Positions 8,490-14,900 of a stretch of DNA of 22,845 nucleotides are shown here, one piece after another. Origin of the DNA: Anaerofilum sp. (GTDB lineage Bacteria; Bacillota; Clostridia; Oscillospirales; Ruminococcaceae). Both the position numbers and the translations under genes were made by a program. How positions within the stretch are numbered: the first letter of the stretch is position 1; the number at the start of each line of letters is the position of its first letter. Location of the stretch: positions 1 to 22,845 of the forward strand of contig JAHHUF010000020.1 of assembly GCA_020024115.1 (NCBI GenBank), written 5' to 3'. The notes beneath the pieces were generated by a model that made no database searches, was not told the DNA's origin, and saw only the letters and a program-made list of their open reading frames with translations.

Positions 8490-9222
8490 TCGCATTTTCC
8501 TCCTGTGCTGAAGATAAGATTTCCTGCTGCTTTGCAAGAAGTTCTGCTGCCTGTTCTTCGTTGCCACGGCTCACCAACACAGCATGGAGATTGCTGTTTA
8601 AGTCTTGGTCAGCAAGCAGCCTTGCTTGTTCAGGTGTAGCCAATATGGTTACAGTGGCAGGCAATTCAGCTGTTTCTTGTGTATCTGTTTGCTGTTGATA
8701 TTCCATTGCACTGGGAGTTGATACTGCCAAAACTTCCAAATATTGCAGTTCAGGCAAACAGATAGTATCTGCATCGCTGTTTGCTGATACAAAAGAAATA
8801 ATATCTCCTTGTTGCAATTGTGCCGATACACCTGCTGCCAAGTGCTTGATGTTTACAGATACTGCAACTTGATTTTCATTCAATTTTGTGTACCACGATT
8901 GAAGATGCGTGGTATCCGAAAGTTTACCTTGTGTCAGAAAATCACCTGCTTGCAGGTCAACCGCTGCATATTTTCCGGAAGTTTCGGTTGTGTCCCGCAC
9001 CACACCTTCAGGCAGAAACTCTTTGGGAATTTCCATCAGCTTTAAGTGGTCAGGTGAAATTGCAGCTCCTTTATCAATGGGTGCATCTACACAAACCACT
9101 TGAATTGTCTGCATTGCACTTTTTTGATAAGCAGGTGCAATGGCAAAGGCAATCACACCTGCCAAAGCCAAGGCAACCATCGCCAATAAAAGGCGGTTTT
9201 TTGTCAGTTGTTTTAATTTCAT
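8482..9222 (-). CDS. cpaB: CpaB/RcpC-like SAF-domain pilus assembly protein
   Basis: A 246-residue protein with one N-terminal membrane helix (about residues 9-30) followed by a SAF-type domain (about 42-105; motifs DAPIDKGAAISPDHLKLMEI and YAAVDLQAGDFL). This is the layout of CpaB/RcpC, the extracytoplasmic assembly protein of Tad/Flp pili, and Firmicutes keep short versions of it. A C-terminal region (ATVTILATPEQARLLADQ) matches the RcpC/CpaB C-terminal fold, where a TPEQA stretch is common. The ATG at 9222 is chosen because it overlaps the prepilin peptidase stop by 4 nt (ATGA) and GGAGG lies 9 nt upstream; the longer open frame to 9414 is only overlap with the peptidase gene. The end is rich in Glu, Gln and Ala. 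Confidence 0.85.
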   Translation of the reverse strand: MKLKQLTKNRLLLAMVALALAGVIAFAIAPAYQKSAMQTIQVVCVDAPIDKGAAISPDHLKLMEIPKEFLPEGVVRDTTETSGKYAAVDLQAGDFLTQGKLSDTTHLQSWYTKLNENQVAVSVNIKHLAAGVSAQLQQGDIISFVSANSDADTICLPELQYLEVLAVSTPSAMEYQQQTDTQETAELPATVTILATPEQARLLADQDLNSNLHAVLVSRGNEEQAAELLAKQQEILSSAQEENANG

Positions 9223-9641
9223 TGAATCAATCCTCCATAACTGAAATAAGTTAAAAATGCTGCCAGAGAAAATCCGGCAGCAAGATACGGTGCAAAGGCG
9301 ATAGCTGTTTTTTGTTTCTGTTTTACAAAAGCTGCGGGCAATGCAAACAAAGATGCAAACAGAAGCCCAACCATTGCCGGCACACTGCCCAAAGTAAAAC
9401 CTGCAGCTGCACATAGCTTGATGTCACCGCCACCAAAGGCTCCCTCTTTGACACAGCACAAAAGCAAAAGGATTCCCCCACAGACACTAAAGCCTATGAA
9501 GGAATCCTGCTTGTCCCACATTGGGTTTAACCAAAAAGAGAACGCTATCAATAAAGGATACCGTGGTGGAATGTGCATTGTTTTTGCATCTTCAATCCCA
9601 CAAAACAGCAGCACTGTACAAAAGAAAAAAAGAAATGCCAT
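9219..9641 (-). CDS. tadV: TadV/CpaA-type prepilin peptidase (A24 family)
   Basis: A 140-residue polytopic membrane protease that removes the leader of Flp-type pilins. Both catalytic aspartates of the A24 family are visible: D18 in the N-terminal motif (CGIEDAKTMHIPPRYP) and D73 in GGGDIKL. The protein is about the usual size for the short TadV/CpaA form, which lacks the methylase domain. About five hydrophobic segments are seen. The likely substrates are the pilin immediately upstream (9646-9885) and the two pseudopilins at 20318-21270, which share an NNxG(D/G) processing site. The ATG lies 4 nt after the pilin stop without a clear ribosome-binding site, so translation is probably coupled to the pilin. 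Confidence 0.92.
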   Translation of the reverse strand: MAFLFFFCTVLLFCGIEDAKTMHIPPRYPLLIAFSFWLNPMWDKQDSFIGFSVCGGILLLLCCVKEGAFGGGDIKLCAAAGFTLGSVPAMVGLLFASLFALPAAFVKQKQKTAIAFAPYLAAGFSLAAFLTYFSYGGLIQ

Positions 9642-9645
9642 CCGA

Positions 9646-9885
9646 TTAAGAAAACAATCCGTTGACCATAGTGGTTGTTTTCTTCATTCCACTGTCCAGA
9701 AGACCAGTCAGTTGGCTTTGGAAGACTGTGCTAAGTACAACTACAATGATGATAACCGCCAAAATTGCAATCAAATGCGAATCACCTTCGTTGTTTTCCA
9801 AGGCGGTCTGTGCGTTGTGTTTTGCTGCCAATGCCTTTGCAGTCAGTTTTGTTCCGAATTTTTTAACAGCTTTCATGAATTTCAT
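9646..9885 (-). CDS. Flp-type major pilin precursor
   Basis: A 79-residue pilin precursor: a basic leader, a Gly-Asp processing site at NNEGDSH, then a long hydrophobic segment (HLIAILAVIIIVVVL) and a short C-terminal tail. This is the layout of Flp/Tad pilins and of the DUF6133-type small pilins of Firmicute conjugative elements. Cleavage is expected after the Gly of NNEG by the peptidase encoded next. Of two in-frame ATGs, 9885 is chosen because GAGGAAA lies about 6 nt before it; 9900 would add five residues. It is the first gene of the transfer operon and follows the terminator at 9992-10034, so a promoter is expected in between, though no clear consensus is seen. The Glu at +5, common in type IV pilins, is absent. 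Confidence 0.78.
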   Translation of the reverse strand: MKFMKAVKKFGTKLTAKALAAKHNAQTALENNEGDSHLIAILAVIIIVVVLSTVFQSQLTGLLDSGMKKTTTMVNGLFS

Positions 9886-9991
9886 AAGTAATTTCCTCAT
9901 CTTTCATTTGTATTTGATTTTTTAATAAATTTTTATTGGAAAAAGGTTATCGAAAGATTTCCTCAAGCAATCGCACCACCACCTTTACAAA

Positions 9992-10034
9992 ATAAAAAAC
10001 GGCTTGTATCATCGGCAATTTGCCAATGGTACAA
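9992..10034 (-). terminator. Rho-independent terminator, copy 1
   Basis: On the minus strand, an imperfect hairpin of up to 15 bp (arms 10034-10020 and 10018-10004, with G-U pairs and an AAATT-like loop) is followed by GCCG and a TTTTTTAT tract (9999-9992). It ends the leucine-rich repeat gene transcript and separates it from the pilin operon. An identical copy is at 11477-11519, within the large direct repeat. Confidence 0.8.
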
Positions 10035-10265
10035 CCCATTTAAAATAACATTCTTTTCAAAATTCCATGCTCAATGGCTCAACTTGCGGTTGAGCCATTT
10101 TAGGAGATGGGGTGTTTTGCTGCATTTCTGTTTGCAAGGTATTTACACGATTGATATAGCCTACATCATCTTTTTGGACAGCTTGAAAAACTGTGTTGAC
10201 ATACTCTTGCTTATTGCGTAGCCCTTCGGTAGTTGGCTCATACCCAAATGCCGGGTCATGTTCTG
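9992..10265. repeat. 274-bp direct repeat, copy 1
   Basis: Identical by eye, base for base, to 11477-11750 (offset 1485); similarity continues with a few mismatches to about 10305. It covers the last roughly 70 codons of the leucine-rich repeat gene, its stop, its 3' untranslated stretch and its terminator. Both copies are in the same orientation. Confidence 0.93.
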
Positions 10266-10815
10266 TGAGAAACTCAACAACATCTTCTGCCAGTTTAAAC
10301 TGTTTTTTTGCTTGTGGAGGCATTTTCGGTGATGGTTCAACTGGAGTATTGGGCAGTTGTTTAAACGAGGGGCTTGCTTTTTCGGCGTGCTTGTTTGGAG
10401 TTTTTGAAGTATCCTCAGCCTGAACAGAAGGTTTTGGTATAAAGAATTTATTTCTAATAGCTGTTAAGATTGGAACTTTCGGACTATATAATTTTATTAT
10501 TCCGGCAACCTTTAGTTTTTTAGGATGTTTTTTGATTTTTGTATCGCTCAAGTCAAGGTCACCGCCAACCTTTAAACTTTTAGGCAAACTGCTGATATTA
10601 GTATTACTTAGGTCAAGGCTACCACCAACCGTTAAGTTTTCAGGCAGGCTGCTGATATTAGTATTACTTAGGTCAAGGTCTCCATCAACATTTAAATTTT
10701 CAGGCAGGTTGCTGATGTTGCTACCGCTTAAGTCAAGATTACCGTTGTTTTCCTGCATCATTTTTTCCAATTCTTCAATTGAAAAAGCCTTAGTATCTTT
10801 GTTGCTTGTTGCCAT
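10057..10815 (-). CDS. Leucine-rich repeat protein with the shared 81-residue C-terminal module
   Basis: A 252-residue protein in three parts. Residues 1-25 are a short charged head. Residues 26-110 are about four 20-residue leucine-rich repeats of the pattern LPENLxVxGDLDLSNTNIS, close in style to the short LRRs of secreted bacterial effectors and some phage proteins. Residues 111-171 are a Pro/Lys-rich linker. Residues 172-252 (FKLAEDVVEFLTEHDPAFGY onward) are almost identical to the end of the protein at 11542-11976. There is no signal peptide or membrane segment, so it is made as a cytoplasmic protein; export by the neighbouring secretion systems is possible but not shown. AAGGAGGT lies 8 nt before the ATG. 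I do not recognise the C-terminal module. Confidence 0.8.
   Translation of the reverse strand: MATSNKDTKAFSIEELEKMMQENNGNLDLSGSNISNLPENLNVDGDLDLSNTNISSLPENLTVGGSLDLSNTNISSLPKSLKVGGDLDLSDTKIKKHPKKLKVAGIIKLYSPKVPILTAIRNKFFIPKPSVQAEDTSKTPNKHAEKASPSFKQLPNTPVEPSPKMPPQAKKQFKLAEDVVEFLTEHDPAFGYEPTTEGLRNKQEYVNTVFQAVQKDDVGYINRVNTLQTEMQQNTPSPKMAQPQVEPLSMEF
10490..10740. repeat. 60-bp tandem repeat coding for leucine-rich repeats
   Basis: Units at about 10490-10549 (diverged), 10550-10609, 10610-10669, 10670-10729 and a partial unit after that. Each 60-bp unit codes one 20-residue LRR. Units two and three share the string GCTGATATTAGTATTACTT, so the array probably grew by recent unit duplication. Copy number may vary between strains. 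Confidence 0.85.
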
Positions 10816-10836
10816 AATAAATTACCTCCTTAAATT

Positions 10837-11454
10837 TTAAACATTGATGTTTACAGACTTAGCAATTGTTTGGATGTCTTGTTCTGTTAATGAAACAGGG
10901 AAGGTAGGATTTTCGATCCAATCTATATACTCCAAATATTTTTCAACCGATTCCCAATTATCAAATTGTATATATTCATTGAAAAAACCATTTTCCCAGA
11001 TAAGCATTGAATTATTTGGAATATGTACACGAAAGTGCAGTGATTCATTCATTTTTTCTGAAAGAACAGCTCTTTTTTGATAGAAGGATAAAGTACGGTT
11101 GTTTTTTTTGCCAAGTGTTTCTGAAATAAAATCATCTATTTCTTTGGATAGTTCAGCATTATGTTCAGATAAATTTAAACAGTAAAATTGTGTTTGTGAT
11201 TTGTTAAGGTAAAAGTCTTTTATTCCTTCCAAAAAATCCTTACCCGACCCATAGCGCAATTCTTTTGCATTGGGTAAAAGAATTGCACCTGCATACGAAG
11301 TTTCAGAATAAATCCTATTTGATGGAGAATCCCTTAAAAGAGCAGTACCTTTAGGAATTTCTTCCCATAATTCTTCAGACAAATTTTTTGACTGATTAAA
11401 TTTTTCATTTATAGCCTGTCTTATTCTACTCCAAAATTTCTCTGATTTTCTCAT
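10837..11454 (-). CDS. Unrecognised 205-residue cassette protein
   Basis: I do not recognise this protein. It starts MRKSEKFWSRIRQAINEKF, a basic amphipathic stretch, followed by a mixed alpha/beta region with motifs such as GTALLRDSPSN, LHFRVHIPNNSMLIWE and YIDWIENP. There is no membrane segment, signal peptide or catalytic motif that I can name. The ATG at 11454 is chosen: AAAGGG lies about 10 nt upstream, and the ACTTTATG start context is the same as in the gene at 11542-11976. The upstream ATG at 11478 lies in the terminator T-tract of the preceding cassette. The gene sits between the two copies of the 274-bp repeat, 21 nt before the LRR gene, and so is part of the unit that recombination between the repeats could remove. 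Confidence 0.7.
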   Translation of the reverse strand: MRKSEKFWSRIRQAINEKFNQSKNLSEELWEEIPKGTALLRDSPSNRIYSETSYAGAILLPNAKELRYGSGKDFLEGIKDFYLNKSQTQFYCLNLSEHNAELSKEIDDFISETLGKKNNRTLSFYQKRAVLSEKMNESLHFRVHIPNNSMLIWENGFFNEYIQFDNWESVEKYLEYIDWIENPTFPVSLTEQDIQTIAKSVNINV

Positions 11455-11476
11455 AAAGTGTAATCCCTTTCGCAAC

Positions 11477-11519
11477 ATAAAAAACGGCTTGTATCATCGG
11501 CAATTTGCCAATGGTACAA
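11477..11519 (-). terminator. Rho-independent terminator, copy 2
   Basis: An exact copy of the terminator at 9992-10034, lying after the gene at 11542-11976. The hairpin arms are 11519-11505 and 11503-11489, followed on the minus strand by GCCG and TTTTTTAT. The next gene (10837-11454) starts only 23 nt further on, so it needs either readthrough or its own promoter. Confidence 0.78.
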
Positions 11520-11750
11520 CCCATTTAAAATAACATTCTTTTCAAAATTCCATGCTCAATGGCTCAACTTGCGGTTGAGCCATTTTAGGAGATGGGGTGT
11601 TTTGCTGCATTTCTGTTTGCAAGGTATTTACACGATTGATATAGCCTACATCATCTTTTTGGACAGCTTGAAAAACTGTGTTGACATACTCTTGCTTATT
11701 GCGTAGCCCTTCGGTAGTTGGCTCATACCCAAATGCCGGGTCATGTTCTG
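11477..11750. repeat. 274-bp direct repeat, copy 2
   Basis: Identical to 9992-10265, with weaker similarity continuing to about 11790. It covers the C-terminal coding part, stop, 3' stretch and terminator of the gene at 11542-11976. Confidence 0.93.
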
Positions 11751-11976
11751 CAAGAAACTCAACCACATCTTCTGCCAGCTTAAAGTGTTTTGCTTTTTCC
11801 GTTGATATTTCTTTTTCTGTGTTAGAAGAAGTATTATGCAGCTGTTCAAATTGAGGATTGATATTCTTTTGTTTTTGAACAGTCTGATAGGGCTCAGGAT
11901 ATTGGATAGAAGATTCAAGTTTAAAAAGCTGTTTCATTCTGTTGGCAGCTTTTTGAGCAAATTCTTTCATACCCAT
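11542..11976 (-). CDS. Short protein with variable head and the shared 81-residue C-terminal module
   Basis: A 144-residue protein. Residues 1-62 (MGMKEFAQKAANRMKQLFKL then a Gln/Asn-rich linker) are unlike the LRR protein. Residues 63-144 match the LRR protein's end with about three changes (HFKL/QFKL, FLAEHD/FLTEHD). The module holds an acidic helix (LAEDVVEFL), a GYEPTTEGLRNK turn, a second helix (VNTVFQAVQKDDVGYINRV) and a Pro/Gln-rich tip ending EPLSMEF. Its function is not known to me. The ATG at 11976 has AAAAGGAG 8 nt upstream; the longer open frame to 12039 overlaps the large surface protein and is rejected. It follows that surface protein by 22 nt and is probably cotranscribed with it. 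Confidence 0.75.
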   Translation of the reverse strand: MGMKEFAQKAANRMKQLFKLESSIQYPEPYQTVQKQKNINPQFEQLHNTSSNTEKEISTEKAKHFKLAEDVVEFLAEHDPAFGYEPTTEGLRNKQEYVNTVFQAVQKDDVGYINRVNTLQTEMQQNTPSPKMAQPQVEPLSMEF

Positions 11977-11998
11977 AAAGTGCACTCCTTTTATATAT

Positions 11999-14900
11999 TT
12001 ATTTTGGAACCTCTCGAATGTACCAATCGTCATAGACATTTCCGTTGATTTTCAATGTATCTGTGCAGGATTGTTTCAGTTCTCCCACAGGTGTCCACAT
12101 ATCCCGAACCATTGTCCAAACTGTATAGTCTGTGTTATCGGGATACCACAAAGGGGTGAAATGCACTCTATGCTTTACCTGACTATATGGGTTGACTGCA
12201 AACTGGAAGATACTTTGCTTTGTGTTGCTCTGCAATCTCTCCAAAATTCTCCAATACCCTGTGTATCGGAACTCAGGGAAATAAGACACTGCAATTTGTG
12301 GTGCGACAATACTTTCTGAAGCAGTGCTGCCATGCTTTGCCGTCACAGTTGCATTAAAGCCATACCCTGATTTCATTTCTTTTCCTTGTGCGGTTTTTAC
12401 TCGTTCATCGGGCTGAATGTTCAATATTGTGTTCAGTCCTGCTTTGTGTTCCACTTGCTGATATTCCCATGTACCGTTATTGTTATGTGCGGTATAGGTT
12501 TTCCAGATATGCTGTACACTGTCTTTAAAATCGGGCAATGGGGGAACGGAAAAGCCTTTGTTTTGGTCAGCAAATTTAGGGTCTGGTGGGTCGTTCGGCT
12601 TGATTCTTTCCACCGTTCCATGAATTACAGAAGTATCTACATATACATTTTGTGTGTTGGAGATTTCTACTTTGATATTGCCTTCTGTATTGGGAATGTG
12701 ATATTTCACCCATGCCCGTTCACTTTCACCCGTTGGCAGACATACCTTATCAAACACCAGATGATTAACATTGCCATTTGGTGCAGTGACCTTAAATGTT
12801 ACACTGGCAGGATTGTCCGGATTGATGGGAGCAAGTGCAGTTACATTACAAGAAAAAATAACATCAGTATCTGTGCGATAATCCTGTTGTTTTGGTGCAG
12901 GTGCAGGGGGCTGCACACCCATTCCTTCCAAAATATCACTTGCACCGGCTGTTTTTTCTGTGTGTTCCAGACGGCTGTCATCTACTACATATTCCACCAT
13001 ATATCCGTTTGCGTTTGACTGATTAGAATTAAGTGTAAATGTTTTGCTGCCATTAAAAATGCCTAAATTTGTTTGCAGCCATTCAACCGAAGGAATGTCC
13101 ACACCATTGTTGGTGAAGGTCTCTGTCAAATCAACTACTTCAAGATGATAAATTTGACCATATACACCTGTGATGTTTGGACCGTTTCCATATATATATG
13201 CTTTAAATGGCTGCAAACCGGTTGCGCCCGAATAGACAAAAATTTGATTTATTTCACTTTTACTATGTCCCGGATGATTGTACAAGCTAGTAATGGAATT
13301 GAATGGTGTTTGGAGTGTAATGTTTCCGTTGGCATCGCCATACTCTCCGATTGTTCCATATACCCAGTAGCTATGACCGTTTATCAATGAAACATCTTGA
13401 TGAATATAGGTGTTTGTTCCAACAGAATCCGGAGCATACAAAAGAATGCCACAGTAAGCTCCTTCCGATACTTCATCAGGGTTATATCCATAGCCGAATT
13501 GTCCTATATCTTGTATCCAACCTGTCCGCCAAGTGATTTTATCTGTCGCTGTCACACTGATTTGATTGATATTCAAGGCGGCTTCCCATCTTCCGTCAGG
13601 CAGCATACGCAAATATCGAACTCCGTCGGCGGGATAATTCATCAAATTGTAGTCAAGTCCGCTGCCATCAATCCAAACATAGCCGTCATTCCAGTTGTTA
13701 TATCTTCGGTCGTTGGTTCCGCCCAGCCAAGCAATTCTGCCGCCCGCCAAATGCTGCACCATATTTTGTTGTGATTGCGAGTGAATGGTTGCCAATCTTC
13801 CGTTTGTTTGCAGAACATCATGGTAGCGTGCATTTGCAGCATCTCTTGCACTTGTCCATGTACATCCCCAGCTGTCTACATATTCAAAATATTTTCCACT
13901 GTATGGGTCAAATCCATCCGGCAGGCGAGTATCCGAAATGAACCACTTTACCTCAGCATTATTATTTTCTGCAACAGTAATTTGCACCTGTCGCAAATAC
14001 TGCTCCACTCTTTGTGCAGAAATTGTGTCACCGTTGTATTGGAACCCTTTGTTTCCATCAATAGCAGCACCAAGCCCATCCGTTGACGCCATCCATTTTA
14101 GTTCATTCGGAACAGTGAAATTAACACGAAAATGCTGAATCCCATTTGGTGCATAGACTTTCAGGTTTGGATATGAATATATTTTTTGTCCATCTATAAT
14201 CTTAAAAGCAGGCTTTCCCGGCTGAATATCAATTTTGTAGTTAAAACTAATATCTCCGGAAAGAGAATACACCGTTTGAAAATCCTTTGCTGCTGCACGG
14301 AAATAATAATGATTGTTTCCGGCATCCAAATCCTTTGGAGGATTGGTGAGGGTCAATGTTGTTTTTACTTTGTATCGGTCAGTTCCGATGGATACCGGCG
14401 GTTCCGTTGTAACATTTGAGATATTCTGAAACGGAAATGTGGTTATATCCTGATAATTGGCTTTTGCGTTTGGTTTAAATTGCCAAACAATTCCAATATT
14501 AGGATTTTTTGAGGTGTATTCAAACTCAGCAACATACTTATAACTGCCCGTAGCATGGTTGCCTGTCAGTTCAGCTTTTATGTTATCAGGATGTTTGGTG
14601 CAGAGAATGCTTTTTACCTTAATGTCAAGCTGTCCTTTGTATCCGTCATAGAAATTGCTGTCCGAATAAAAAGTACGCTTTTTGTTTGGATACTCAATCA
14701 CAGCACGGAATTGGTATTTGTCATAGTCCATATTGGACGGAACAGTCAGAACAGAAGTATTGATATACCCTGTGTCAGATTTTCCGTTTGCTGTGACATT
14801 GTTGCTGACGGTTGTTCCAGTAACGATATTGCTGCCTTGTACATCATCCCACATAACCTCTTCACTGCCACGGAACTGCCATTTCACAGTTAAGTCATCG

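Noticed and set aside
10490..10740. CRISPR-like array in the 60-bp repeats
   Set aside because: The units are contiguous without spacers, remain in frame and code LRRs.
11977..12039. Longer N-terminus for the gene at 11542-11976
   Set aside because: The extra 21 codons overlap the giant surface gene and lack a ribosome-binding site, while AAAAGGAG sits properly before 11976.
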